From the IMG/VR virus record IMGVR_UViG_3300035698_029829, positions 1 to 64,000 of that record: DNA of 64,000 nt; one strand, written 5' to 3'. Position 1 is the stretch's first letter; each line of letters opens with the position of its first letter. The position numbers were made by a program, and so were the translations under genes. This document shows, one piece after another, positions 54,590 through 62,200 of the stretch. The stretch is from a virus. Under the pieces are notes generated by a model. It ran no database searches and had not been told where the DNA came from. It saw nothing but the letters and a program-made list of their open reading frames with translations.

Positions 54590-55492
54590 TTAGAATTGGC
54601 GGTTTTTGCCAAACGGATCGTTTTTCTTCGCGCTGCCGTTGACGCCAAGATCCAACGTCAATGGAACCACCGTACCGCGTGCCTTGGCATCGTGGTACGC
54701 CCGCTTCGCCTCGGGGTAGATCACCCCGATGTAAGCAATCCGTTCGATGCTGGTCTGCACCGCATTGAGTTTGGCAAACAACTCATGCACCTGGGCACGA
54801 TTGTTCGCGTCAATGAAGCCGCCGAGTTGTACGTAGTGCACTGCCTGGCGAACCTCCTTGGAGAGGCCGCCCCACTCGACCTGGCACTTGTAGCACCGGC
54901 CATCGATGAGGGGAGTATCGGGGTGGAGAGGGCAGGCGTCCTTGAGGCGGAACGGGCCGAACCCAACCGCATATACCGTGACGACGATACCGCCAGGGTA
55001 CGAAAACACATCGGTTTCCGGCTCGTCCTTCTCGGCGCGCTCGATCATCGTGCGTGAGGCCGCCAGATCGAAGACGCCTTGGGCATCGAAAACGAGGAAC
55101 GGGCGCAAGCCGAACCGGCGCGCTAACTCCTGGGCCTCCGGCGACTTCGGCCTCGTCGGATCGAGATCCGCGAGAACCAACTCGACGGGCCAATCGGTCA
55201 TCCGTTTATGATGCTTGATCTTCCGGGTCTCTTCTTCGCTCCGGCCACTGTCATCCTGCGTGCGGAAAACCTTGGCGAGTGCCTTAGCAATCAAACGCGG
55301 GATACTCAGACCATCCTCGAAGTCCTCCCAGGTTGCCTCGGCAAGTAGCTCAACCGAGATACCACCCATCTTCTCGACGGCCTCGGTGAATTCCTCGACG
55401 GTCGACCACCTTTCAACGCCCGACTGGCGCAGGGACTCATAAGCTTGGTTGATCTTCTGGGTGAGGGACGCTGGTGTGGTAGTGCGTGACAT
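54590..55492 (-). CDS. Hypothetical zinc-motif protein of the Ro60 locus
   Basis: 300 residues from ATG 55492 (GAAGGAG seven bases ahead), behind promoter P13. ELVLADLDPTRPKSPEAQEL and FDLAASRTMIERAEKDEPET lie in the centre; CPLHPDTPLIDGRCYKCQVE (~205) parallels the zinc motif of 53202-54536. The N-terminal 60 residues are helical. Function unknown. Confidence 0.65.
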   Translation of the reverse strand: MSRTTTPASLTQKINQAYESLRQSGVERWSTVEEFTEAVEKMGGISVELLAEATWEDFEDGLSIPRLIAKALAKVFRTQDDSGRSEEETRKIKHHKRMTDWPVELVLADLDPTRPKSPEAQELARRFGLRPFLVFDAQGVFDLAASRTMIERAEKDEPETDVFSYPGGIVVTVYAVGFGPFRLKDACPLHPDTPLIDGRCYKCQVEWGGLSKEVRQAVHYVQLGGFIDANNRAQVHELFAKLNAVQTSIERIAYIGVIYPEAKRAYHDAKARGTVVPLTLDLGVNGSAKKNDPFGKNRQF

Positions 55493-55555
55493 AATTCTTC
55501 TCCTTCTACTTCTGCGACTACTACTACTCTGCCGCACAATGCGGACAGCGTGAAT

Positions 55556-55584
55556 AGAATAGCCGCATCGCAAGGGGTTGTCAA
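55556..55584 (-). promoter_or_regulatory. Promoter P13 (TTGACA-17-TATTCT)
   Basis: -35 at 55579-55584, -10 at 55556-55561. It follows an intrinsic terminator directly. Drives the two zinc-motif genes. Flanks deviate from the other copies (ATTGACAACC). Confidence 0.7.
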
Positions 55585-55624
55585 TAAAAAAAGCACGCCC
55601 CTCCAAAAAAAGAGGAGCGCGCTT
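55585..55624 (-). terminator. Intrinsic terminator
   Basis: Read leftward: AAGCGCGCTCCTC, T-rich loop, GAGGGGCGTGCTT (13 bp with G-U pairs), TTTTTT. Ends the tRNA-Arg/His transcript just before promoter P13. Confidence 0.88.
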
Positions 55625-55649
55625 TCCACCAAGAAACTTTGGAACTTTT

Positions 55650-55725
55650 CACCCCCGGCAGGATTCGAACCTGCAACCCTCGGATTAGAAGTCCGACGCT
55701 CTAATTCCAATTGAGCTACGGGGGT
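55650..55725 (-). tRNA. tRNA-Arg (anticodon TCT)
   Basis: Acceptor ACCCCCG/CGGGGGT, G73, stem TCGGA/TCCGA around CTTCTAA. Confidence 0.94.
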
Positions 55726-55733
55726 ATACGTAG

Positions 55734-55809
55734 TGGCCCCGGCGGGACTCGAACCCGCGACCTACCGCTTAGGAGGCGGTCGCTCTGATTCCAACTGAGC
55801 TACGGAGCC
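55734..55809 (-). tRNA. tRNA-Arg (anticodon CCT)
   Basis: Acceptor GGCTCCG/CGGGGCC, A73, stem ACCGC/GCGGT around CTCCTAA. Confidence 0.94.
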
Positions 55810-55817
55810 GTAACTGG

Positions 55818-55892
55818 AGCCCCTGGCCGGATTTGAACCGGCGACTTCCTCCTTCGGAGGGAGGCGCTCTAATTCCACTGAGCTACAGAGGC
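55818..55892 (-). tRNA. tRNA-Arg (anticodon CCG)
   Basis: Acceptor GCCTCTG/CAGGGGC, CCA encoded, stem CCTCC/GGAGG around CTCCGAA. Confidence 0.93.
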
Positions 55893-55895
55893 ATG

Positions 55896-55968
55896 GGTGA
55901 ACGACGGGAGTCGAACCCGCTAAAACCTGGGTCACAGCCAGGTGCCTCACCGTTTGGCTTCGATCACC
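55896..55968 (-). tRNA. tRNA-His (anticodon GTG)
   Basis: Acceptor GTGATCG/CGTTCAC with encoded G-1 and C73, the histidine identity pair; stem CCTGG/CCAGG around CTGTGAC. Confidence 0.95.
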
Positions 55969-55981
55969 GTATAATGAGTCC

Positions 55982-56113
55982 GGCGGCGAGAGTGAGCGGC
56001 GTGGGGGTATTGGCTCACTTGGTGGGAGTTGAACCCACGTCCTTCAGATTAATAGTCTGCTGCTCTACCATCAGAGCTTCAGGTGAAGTACCCCACGCCT
56101 GTGCTGCGCCGCC
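55982..56113 (-). ncRNA. Y-RNA-like element A enclosing a tRNA-Asn-like module
   Basis: Minus strand: outer stem GGCGGCG/CGCCGCC (perfect), internal loop CAGCACA opposite GCTCACTCT, inner stem GGCGTGGGG/CCCCACGCC (perfect 9 bp), then TACTTC and a tRNA-like module (56014-56086): acceptor TCACCTG/CAAGTGA with one mismatch, G73, encoded CCA, stem CAGA/TCTG around CTATTAA (anticodon ATT), intact T-arm. A34 is unusual for tRNA-Asn. It lies 19 bases downstream of the Ro60 stop codon, as Y RNA genes often neighbour Ro60 genes. Confidence 0.68.
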
Positions 56114-56132
56114 AGGCTCAGATTGTCAAAGA

Positions 56133-58292
56133 TCAATATGTTGCCCGAATCTCTTCGAGCGTCATCCGCTTCCGCCCGCTCTCGCTGACGGTCGCCTCAA
56201 TCACCGTTTCATCGACCTCCAGATCGGCGCTCGACACCTCTGCTTTGCGCCCCACCTCAGCGGACACCATCATGTCGAAGATGTACTCGCTGAAGCCCGA
56301 CAGCAGGTTTACGTTCGTGTGCCGGTCGAGCGGCGTCACCGCCATGTGGTTGTGGTCGAGGTTGACACAGTGCAACCAAGTATCCGGCTGCATCCGCTTG
56401 AACTTCTCCCACTCCCCAGCGAAGGATAGCAACGCCCGACCATCGTTCCCCGCGAAACTGTCGGTGTAGATATTCTGGTCGTTCCAGAACTGCTGATCCG
56501 AGAACACGATCACCCGCTTGAACTTACGACCCGTCTGAAGCAGCAACGACGGCACCAAGTGAACGTTCGTGCTGTGCCCAACGTACAAGTCGGAGTACAG
56601 TTCGTTGCGAGCGATTCGTTCCATGCTGGATACGACCGAATCGCGCTTCAGCACCTGACGGATCTGTGCGCTCTCACCGAAAGCGACAACCAGTGTGCGC
56701 GGGTTACGCTTGGCCGCGATGGCTCCGAAGAGAGCAGCCACCTCACGACAGCTGATCTCAGAACCCTGGCCCCTGGCGTCCTTCTTCTCGTCGCCACTTG
56801 ACACCCGGTTATCCATCGATCCGGACAGGTCGACCAAAATCGCGGTGTACTCGTCGGCCGCATCAGCTTCGCTCAAATTTGGTACGCTCTCGGCCTGAAG
56901 CTCCATCGCCTCGATAACCGCCTCATGGACCTCATCGAGTTGCGGGTGCTTCTCCCAACCGGTCTTATCGCTCTTCCCAAAGGTATTCCCGCTCCATAGC
57001 TTCGCATGGATCGAACCCTTGGTGTACAGGCCCTCAGTACCCAGCGCCCGCAGTGCCGACCAGTAACGGTACGGGAACTGCCGCGCCTTCGCGATGGCTT
57101 GCCGGTTCGTCAGCTTCGAAATCACGAGTCGCACCGTCTCGGCGTTACGCTCATCCACGAGTTTCAAGCCCTCGGCCTTCTTGACCTTCGCCCGGGCCTC
57201 GGCCCCGGCGGTCAAGATGTTCCGGACGTTCCGCAAGAGATTCATGTACGACGTGTTCCGAGCAACCCACGCCCAAGTGCGAGCATCGGAGCCCCATTGC
57301 GACGTAACGTTCTCCTGCGTCAAACGGGCAACCTTGACGAGCCGCTCCGTCTCCGCGTCGAACTCCATCCGCTTGAATGCCTTGACGCGAGCCACGATCA
57401 GCGGCATCTCACGCTCGGCATCGAACGGTACGATCTGCCCGCCGCAGTAGGTCTTGCCGTTGTCGGTTGATCGCTCGCAGATACCGTAATTATCAGCGAA
57501 CAGCGTTCCACATTTCTCACAGACGCCGGTTGGCAGCCTGCGTTTGAGCAGGTAAAACCACTTCGCCGAGGACCACCGCTTGCGCCGACCTTTCTTACGG
57601 AAATCGACGAGATGCAGCAAATCCGTAAACGTCGGGTGCTGCTCAGTATCGTATTTCAGGAGCAATCCGGCGTCGAACCTGGTCAGCGCGTCCATAAGCC
57701 CGCGCAGAAAGGCGTTCGGGTGCTTCTTGGCACGCACGTAACCCTTGTTCACATCCAAATCACCGAAGAGTGCTTCGTAGGCGGCCAGCGCCACACGCGG
57801 CTCGTCGGCTCGCAGGCAAATCTTCGGAGCGTACAACCGCACCAGTGACTGCTGGTCAAGCTTCGTCCCTGCGAGTGGTGCCTGGAGTACCCGCGTACCG
57901 TCTTCGTGGGCGGCCACAGCCAGGAGTACCTGAGCTGCCGTCCGGATGTTAAGTTTGTCGCGCGCGAACGCGGCGATCTTAAACAAGTCGCTGGCGTACC
58001 CATCCGTGCGAGCCGCAACCTCTTGAGCCGTCTGAATCAGGACATTGTCGCCCTCAGTCAACCCCAACTCATCACGCCCCTTGTCGTAGAAACTGGTCTC
58101 CTTGAAGAAGCCCGCTGCTACCAAGTTGAGCAAGCGTTCCGACGGGTCCTTGATGTTGAATGCCAACGCACCCTCCGCGTTCTCGCCCACCTCGTCCAAT
58201 TCGCGCAGGTCGACCTCAGTCTTCACCTCGACGGCGCGAGCGCGATCCTTCAGAGTTTTCTGCGTGTTCTTCTGCATTCCGATCTTAGCCAT
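56133..58292 (-). CDS. rsr: Ro60/Rsr-like TROVE-VWA protein
   Basis: 719 residues from ATG 58292 (GGAGGAGG eight bases ahead); known Ro60 proteins have about 530. The helical-repeat TROVE ring covers roughly residues 30-470 (EVAARTDGYASDLFKIAAFA; KLTNRQAIAKARQFPYRYWS). An extra Cys cluster, CEKCGTLFADNYGICERSTD and YCGGQ (~260-300), may bind zinc. The VWA domain follows with MIDAS TAILVDLSGSMDN (~490), VVAFGESAQIRQVL and VIVFSDQQFWND. Ro60 binds misfolded RNA ends and Y RNAs. Together with RtcB and nearby Y-RNA-like elements it suggests RNA quality control or tRNA protection. Confidence 0.9.
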   Translation of the reverse strand: MAKIGMQKNTQKTLKDRARAVEVKTEVDLRELDEVGENAEGALAFNIKDPSERLLNLVAAGFFKETSFYDKGRDELGLTEGDNVLIQTAQEVAARTDGYASDLFKIAAFARDKLNIRTAAQVLLAVAAHEDGTRVLQAPLAGTKLDQQSLVRLYAPKICLRADEPRVALAAYEALFGDLDVNKGYVRAKKHPNAFLRGLMDALTRFDAGLLLKYDTEQHPTFTDLLHLVDFRKKGRRKRWSSAKWFYLLKRRLPTGVCEKCGTLFADNYGICERSTDNGKTYCGGQIVPFDAEREMPLIVARVKAFKRMEFDAETERLVKVARLTQENVTSQWGSDARTWAWVARNTSYMNLLRNVRNILTAGAEARAKVKKAEGLKLVDERNAETVRLVISKLTNRQAIAKARQFPYRYWSALRALGTEGLYTKGSIHAKLWSGNTFGKSDKTGWEKHPQLDEVHEAVIEAMELQAESVPNLSEADAADEYTAILVDLSGSMDNRVSSGDEKKDARGQGSEISCREVAALFGAIAAKRNPRTLVVAFGESAQIRQVLKRDSVVSSMERIARNELYSDLYVGHSTNVHLVPSLLLQTGRKFKRVIVFSDQQFWNDQNIYTDSFAGNDGRALLSFAGEWEKFKRMQPDTWLHCVNLDHNHMAVTPLDRHTNVNLLSGFSEYIFDMMVSAEVGRKAEVSSADLEVDETVIEATVSESGRKRMTLEEIRATY

Positions 58293-58366
58293 GACACTTT
58301 CCTCCTCCGGCGAGAAATTGGTGTTGCGCCGGATTTTACGACCAGCCACCATGACCAGCCGTCACC

Positions 58367-58684
58367 TTAACTAAATATGCCCTTTCGCCACTTTCTAAAT
58401 CTTTCCCCAAAGGACGACCTGTTGATTGGTTGGGGCCGCGCAGCAGCCCGTACCCGCAGCTGTTCGTCGGTCGGCATCATCACCTGAGCACGGCGTCCCA
58501 TCGCAAGTTGCACAATAAATTCGTGCCACTCGGGTGCTACGCCCGTCAAGTCGAAGGTGGCGGGTACACGTGCAACCACCTGACCACCTTGCACCAAATC
58601 AATGTTGTCGAGAATGGTGAACTTCGCGTCCTGCACGACGATCACCCCCTTCCCATCATTGACCAATATGTTGCCGTCGTTCAT
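58367..58684 (-). CDS. Hypothetical protein upstream of Ro60
   Basis: 105 residues from the second ATG at 58684, which has AAGGAG six bases ahead. NILVNDGKGVIVVQDAKFTI, GQVVARVPATFDLTGVAPEW, RRAQVMMPTDEQLRVRAAAR. Beta-rich with a basic tail. No family recognised; probably same operon as Ro60. Confidence 0.6.
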   Translation of the reverse strand: MNDGNILVNDGKGVIVVQDAKFTILDNIDLVQGGQVVARVPATFDLTGVAPEWHEFIVQLAMGRRAQVMMPTDEQLRVRAAARPQPINRSSFGERFRKWRKGIFS

Positions 58685-58735
58685 GGGCATCTCCTTAAAT
58701 TAATCCGGCGTCTTGCCACTCGACTACCTGGAAGA

Positions 58736-58756
58736 GCGAGGATATGTGCGCTGCGC
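58736..58756 (-). repeat. 21-base repeat F (truncated Y-RNA stem?)
   Basis: Identical to 39550-39570. On the minus strand GAGAGCG/CGCTCTT closes CAGCGCACATATCCT, so it folds as a stem with the conserved loop strands fused. Confidence 0.45.
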
Positions 58757-58787
58757 TCTCTCGTGGTCGATGCCACGAGCAAACCAA

Positions 58788-58815
58788 ACCACGGAATCGA
58801 ACCGTGGGCCTCCGG
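58788..58815 (-). pseudogene. tRNA T-arm fragment
   Basis: CCACGG TTCGATT CCGTGG is a perfect T-arm with no 5' half. A CTCGTGG/CCACGAG hairpin lies next to it. Confidence 0.45.
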
Positions 58816-58822
58816 ATTTTGG

Positions 58823-58898
58823 TACCCCCGACAGGATTCGAACCTGCGACCTCAGCGTTCGTAGCGCTGCGCTCTAATTCCAACTGAGCTACGGGGGC
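58823..58898 (-). tRNA. tRNA-Arg (anticodon ACG)
   Basis: Acceptor GCCCCCG/CGGGGGT, A73 and CCA encoded, stem CAGCG/CGCTG around CTACGAA. A34 is normally edited to inosine. Confidence 0.95.
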
Positions 58899-58904
58899 GC
58901 ATGG

Positions 58905-58978
58905 TAGATGCGGGGGGGAGTCGAACCCCCAACGTCTTGATTAAGAGTCAAGTGCTCTGCCAATTGAGCTACACATCC
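58905..58978 (-). tRNA. tRNA-Lys (anticodon CTT)
   Basis: Acceptor GGATGTG/CGCATCT, A73 and CCA encoded, stem CTTGA/TCAAG around CTCTTAA. One extra C lies between T-arm and acceptor. Confidence 0.9.
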
Positions 58979-58985
58979 ACAGTAG

Positions 58986-59058
58986 TAGGCGCGAAGGGAC
59001 TTGAACCCTCAACGTCCGGATTAAAAGTCCGGTGCTCTACCAGTTGAGCTACGCGCCC
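58986..59058 (-). tRNA. tRNA-Lys (anticodon TTT)
   Basis: Acceptor GGGCGCG/CGCGCCT, A73, stem CCGGA/TCCGG around CTTTTAA. Confidence 0.95.
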
Positions 59059-59145
59059 TTAAAAATTTCGAAAAAACAAATACAAAGCCGCCAGAAAAAT
59101 TGCCGCTGGGAGTAACACGTCTACGAAAAAGTCATACGATTTCAT
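59059..59145 (-). CDS. Very small membrane protein
   Basis: 28 residues: MKSYDFFVDVLLPAAIFLAA then LYLFFRNF, almost all one membrane helix. The ATG is eight bases after the TGA of the upstream gene, suggesting coupled translation; the stop touches tRNA-Lys. No strong ribosome site. Confidence 0.45.
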   Translation of the reverse strand: MKSYDFFVDVLLPAAIFLAALYLFFRNF

Positions 59146-59152
59146 TGTCTGC

Positions 59153-59344
59153 TCAGCATTCCTCAACTCGGACTACTCGATATCCGTGCTTTTCCCACTC
59201 TCCAATCTCCCACTTGGTCAACTCAATTACGAATTTTCCCTTAAACAAATGAATCGTCCCATCGGAATTATACACACTGACTACCTCCATCTCCATCTCA
59301 GACGGATCAACCTCCTGGATTTCCCATCCCCTCTCGCCACTCAT
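59153..59344 (-). CDS. Small hypothetical protein
   Basis: 63 residues from ATG 59344 (AGGGGAAGAAG directly ahead). VVSVYNSDGTIHLFKGKFVI then EWEKHGYRVVRVEEC: beta-rich, one C-terminal Cys. Not recognised. Confidence 0.6.
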   Translation of the reverse strand: MSGERGWEIQEVDPSEMEMEVVSVYNSDGTIHLFKGKFVIELTKWEIGEWEKHGYRVVRVEEC

Positions 59345-59370
59345 CTTCTTCCCCTGACCGCCCATAAGGC

Positions 59371-59538
59371 TTAATGCTTCTTACGCTCGATCTCGTTCAA
59401 TTCAGCCCGCAGTTTTTGTTCACGCTTACGCTCGGCGATCTCCCGATGACGCTTCTCGCATTCTGCGCACACGTTGTCGCCCAACAACCCGAAACCAGGG
59501 TCGGGCATATCTTTGCCGCACTCAGGGCATTTAGTCAT
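59371..59538 (-). CDS. Small zinc-ribbon protein
   Basis: 55 residues: MTKCPECGKDMPDPGF, then NVCAECEKRHREIAERKREQ. Two C-x-x-C pairs (C4/C7 and C24/C27) and a charged helix. GGGAGG sits five bases before ATG. DksA- or ribbon-like size; role unknown. Confidence 0.7.
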   Translation of the reverse strand: MTKCPECGKDMPDPGFGLLGDNVCAECEKRHREIAERKREQKLRAELNEIERKKH

Positions 59539-59702
59539 AGCCACCTCCCACTAAATTATTTTACCTTGGAGTTCCATCCCCCCTCCAAATTTTAAGCCCC
59601 CTGTGAGGCCCCGGCTTCACCAGACGCGAACGCCCCCGGGTCCGTAATGGGTTAAAGAACATTTACGACGACCGTTTTCACCATCATCATTCCAGTCGGT
59701 GG

Positions 59703-59777
59703 TAGCGGCACCCGGACTCGAACCGGGAACCTCTCGCGTATGAGACGAGCGCTCTAAGCCAGTTGAGCTATGCCGCC
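59703..59777 (-). tRNA. tRNA-Met (anticodon CAT), copy 2
   Basis: Acceptor GGCGGCA/TGCCGCT, A73 and CCA encoded, stem CTCGT/GCGAG around CTCATAC. Confidence 0.94.
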
Positions 59778-59783
59778 TCAACC

Positions 59784-60474
59784 TCACGATCTCCCTTTTC
59801 TATCAAAAAAACGATCCAATTCACTTCGCACCAGCTCCCACACCTCATCGGGGGTACCGCTGGCGTCGATCCGCACGATGCGCCCCTGTTCCTCGGTGTA
59901 CCGACGGCCGTAACCATTACGCACCCGACGGTGAAAGTCGAGAGCCTTCTGCTCGAAGCGATCCTCACGCTGATCCTCGGGCAACTGCTCTGCCCTCTTA
60001 TAGGCACGAGCCAACCCCGCCTCGACCGGCACGTCAAACCAAAGTGTCAGGTCGGGGATGAGCCCCGGCCGTACAGCTTCGTCGATCACCTGAAAATTAC
60101 GAACCGTTGGAAAACCGGGCACTGACCCCGCGTATTCTCCCAACCGAGAATAAACCTGGTAAACCCACGTCGAGTCTTGGTAGCGGTCGCAAAGCACCCA
60201 GATGCCCTTGGCTAACGTTGGTACGATAACCTCTTGCGTCAGTTGCCGCCGAGCAGCCAAGTAGAGCAGTAGCTCCACCATCGGGTCCATCGCTTTATTT
60301 CGTGCATCGAGGAGGACAGTACGAATGCCGTCGCAGATCGGCGTGCCGCCGGGATCGGCCCAGTCCAACAACGGAGATGTTGTGCCTCTCCGCCAAGTAT
60401 AAAGCCGCCCTGGTACTCTGAGTGGTCTTACCACTACCCTCCCCGCCCTCGAAAGTGATAAACGGTGCAGGCAT
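59784..60474 (-). CDS. tmk: Thymidylate kinase, split by a frameshift
   Basis: ATG 60474 overlaps the upstream TGA. Frame 1 gives PAPFITFEGGEGSGKTTQST (P-loop) to LAERHNISVVG; the conserved continuation lies in +1: LLDWADPGGTPICDGIRTVL, then VLCDRYQDSTWVYQVYSRLG and PDLTLWFDVPVEAGLARAYK to the end. The switch is near TCC GTT GTT GGA CTG GG (about 60360-60380). Tmk makes dTDP from dTMP. The usual R-E-P-G-G reads ADPGG. Inactivating mutation, sequencing error or programmed shift cannot be separated by eye. Confidence 0.75.
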
Positions 60475-61136
60475 CAATTTTGATCCTTGTCGTCCGGCTT
60501 TTTGTTGACATCAAACTGACCCAAGTCCTGTGCAGACGCGCCAAGACGGAAGCTCTTCACACGTCTGGAGGAACCGAGCATCGCGGAACGAAAACCGTGG
60601 CTATGGGTCGCGAAGTTGGAGGCGTTGACCGTATCGATTCCCAGACCACCCGCCATGCCGAAGGCGTCGATATTCGCACCCAGGAAAATGAACTCCCACC
60701 GGCGAGATGCCTGGCGCTCCTCGATCATTTTCTTGATCTGATCCAGCTTGTACTCCCGACTGGAATTCTCCTCACCGTCGGTCATGATGACCGCGATGAT
60801 CTTGTCAGGCTGCTGGTCCTTCGGATTTGTCGCAATCTCATCTTCGATCAGACGAATCGTCGAGCCGACCGCGTCGATCAACGCCGTCCCGCCACCCGTT
60901 CTGTAGGTGCTTTCGTCCAGCGTTGGTACATCCTTGATCGGTACACTGATATGCACCCGTTTCACCTCTGTATCGAAGAGGACCATGCTTAAGCGCGCAT
61001 CACCAGGCTCCTTCTGCTGTTCGGTTAGAAAGGCGTTGAAGCCCCCGATCACATCGTTTTCTTTGCCGCACATCGATCCGCTCGTGTCGATGACGACGGC
61101 GATCTCCACCTTTAGCTCTCTCGGTTTCGTATCCAT
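60474..61136 (-). CDS. VWA-domain protein (TerY-like)
   Basis: 220 residues. KVEIAVVIDTSGSMCGKEND (~10) is a complete MIDAS motif, RTGGGTALIDAVGSTIRLIE gives the Thr, and VIMTDGEENSSREYKLDQIK the third Asp. Single VWA domain with a charged tail. Such proteins mediate metal-dependent binding. With a VWA-containing Ro60 in the same phage, a shared pathway is possible; family alone does not give function. Confidence 0.85.
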   Translation of the reverse strand: MDTKPRELKVEIAVVIDTSGSMCGKENDVIGGFNAFLTEQQKEPGDARLSMVLFDTEVKRVHISVPIKDVPTLDESTYRTGGGTALIDAVGSTIRLIEDEIATNPKDQQPDKIIAVIMTDGEENSSREYKLDQIKKMIEERQASRRWEFIFLGANIDAFGMAGGLGIDTVNASNFATHSHGFRSAMLGSSRRVKSFRLGASAQDLGQFDVNKKPDDKDQN

Positions 61137-61141
61137 CTGCC

Positions 61142-61357
61142 TCAGCCTCCCTTCTCAGGATGTAACACCGCCCAGAGCTTCTTGCTCAGTTCGGCAGTAA
61201 CCCGATTCCGATTCATGTAATCGTTCACGTCCACTACAGACCCCTGCACGTCAATAACGCCCTTCAGCTGTTTGATGACCGCTACAGTCGCCTTCGCGTC
61301 ATCCTTGCGGATATCGTGGTCGAAAGTCACAGTTACGCCCTTCCACCTGTCAGTCAT
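61142..61357 (-). CDS. Small hypothetical protein
   Basis: 71 residues; GAGGAGG six bases before ATG. VTVTFDHDIRKDDAKATVAV then IKQLKGVIDVQGSVVDVNDY: a ferredoxin-like beta-alpha-beta pattern. First gene behind the TGGTAAGAT site at 61388-61396. Confidence 0.6.
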   Translation of the reverse strand: MTDRWKGVTVTFDHDIRKDDAKATVAVIKQLKGVIDVQGSVVDVNDYMNRNRVTAELSKKLWAVLHPEKGG

Positions 61358-61387
61358 AGTGCCTCCTCGTCGTCTCTTCCTATTCTT

Positions 61388-61396
61388 ATCTTACCA
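61388..61396 (-). promoter_or_regulatory. TGGTAAGAT extended -10 motif
   Basis: TGGTAAGATAAG upstream of the 61142/60474/tmk unit. Confidence 0.55.
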
Positions 61397-61403
61397 CCTA
61401 AAA

Positions 61404-61475
61404 TAGCGGGTGAAGGAATCGAACCTTCGTAGCAGAGGTTATGAGCCTCCGGAGCGACCACTGCTCGAACCCGCG
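61404..61475 (-). tRNA. tRNA-Met (anticodon CAT), initiator-like
   Basis: 5' CGCGGGT against 3' ACCCGCT leaves a C1-T72 mismatch, as bacterial initiators have an unpaired 1-72, and CGCGGG...GAGCAG resembles tRNA-fMet. Loop CTCATAA. The anticodon stem (GGAGG/CCTCT) lacks the three G-C pairs of initiators, so identity is open. Confidence 0.8.
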
Positions 61476-61483
61476 TCATTTTA

Positions 61484-61505
61484 TAGCAAGAGTGGGACTC
61501 GAAAA
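61484..61505 (-). pseudogene. tRNA T-arm remnant beside homing endonuclease
   Basis: TTTTCGAGTCCCACTCTTG on the minus strand keeps a T-loop and one stem side only; it lies just before the plus-strand endonuclease gene. Confidence 0.35.
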
Positions 61506-61519
61506 TAGAAGATACGATC

Positions 61520-62200
61520 ATGAAGCCCCAATTTTCTCCAGCTGAGTTCGCCAGCGCAAAAGGTTTTGCAAAACTACCTCTGATGTGCTGCCAATGTGGC
61601 AGCATCTTTTTCACGTCAAGAGTTTCAATCCAACAACAAATCAGCCATCCAGAGCGGAACCGCCTAAAATTTTGCGGTCGAAAATGCCTTAGCGAAGCAC
61701 AAAATAAGACCAGAACCCTTACGTGCACAAATTGCAAAGTTCCCATCAAACGAAAATTCAGCCAATTCAAGAAATCCAAAAACCATTTTTGTTCTCGCTC
61801 GTGCGCGGCCAGTTGGAACAATCTCCACAAACAAAAAGGAACTCGCGTTTCCAAGCTAGAAATCTTCCTGCAAAAAGAGCTTTCCGTAGCCTATCCAGAA
61901 AGAAAGTTCCTCTTCAACGACAAAACAGCCATAGATTCAGAGCTGGACATTTACATTCCAGACATTGCTCTTGCCTTTGAACTAAACGGTCCCACTCATT
62001 ATAAACCTCTCTTCGGATTACGAAAATTCGCCTCCATCCAACAGGGCGATGCCAAGAAAGTGCACGCTTGCAGGAACTACGGCATCGCGCTGTACACCCT
62101 GAACGTCAGTGGAATGAATAAATTTTCAAAGAGCCAAGCGATTCCATTCCTAAAAAAGATTCAAAAAATTATTGACTCGAACTCTGAACTCGTTCAATAA
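61520..62200 (+). CDS. EDxHD/Vsr-like homing endonuclease with zinc fingers
   Basis: 226 residues on the strand opposite its neighbours. LMCCQCGSIFF with FCGRKC, and LTCTNCKVPI with FCSRSC, are two zinc fingers (~20-100). The C-terminus has SELDIYIPDIALAFELNGPT then HYKPLFG and VHACRNYGIALYTL, the pattern of Vsr-like free-standing homing enzymes (E-L-D-I-Y-x-P ... A-x-E-x-x-G-x-x-H). Insertion beside a broken tRNA fits such an element. The ribosome site is weak (AGAAG). Confidence 0.75.
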   Translation: MKPQFSPAEFASAKGFAKLPLMCCQCGSIFFTSRVSIQQQISHPERNRLKFCGRKCLSEAQNKTRTLTCTNCKVPIKRKFSQFKKSKNHFCSRSCAASWNNLHKQKGTRVSKLEIFLQKELSVAYPERKFLFNDKTAIDSELDIYIPDIALAFELNGPTHYKPLFGLRKFASIQQGDAKKVHACRNYGIALYTLNVSGMNKFSKSQAIPFLKKIQKIIDSNSELVQ

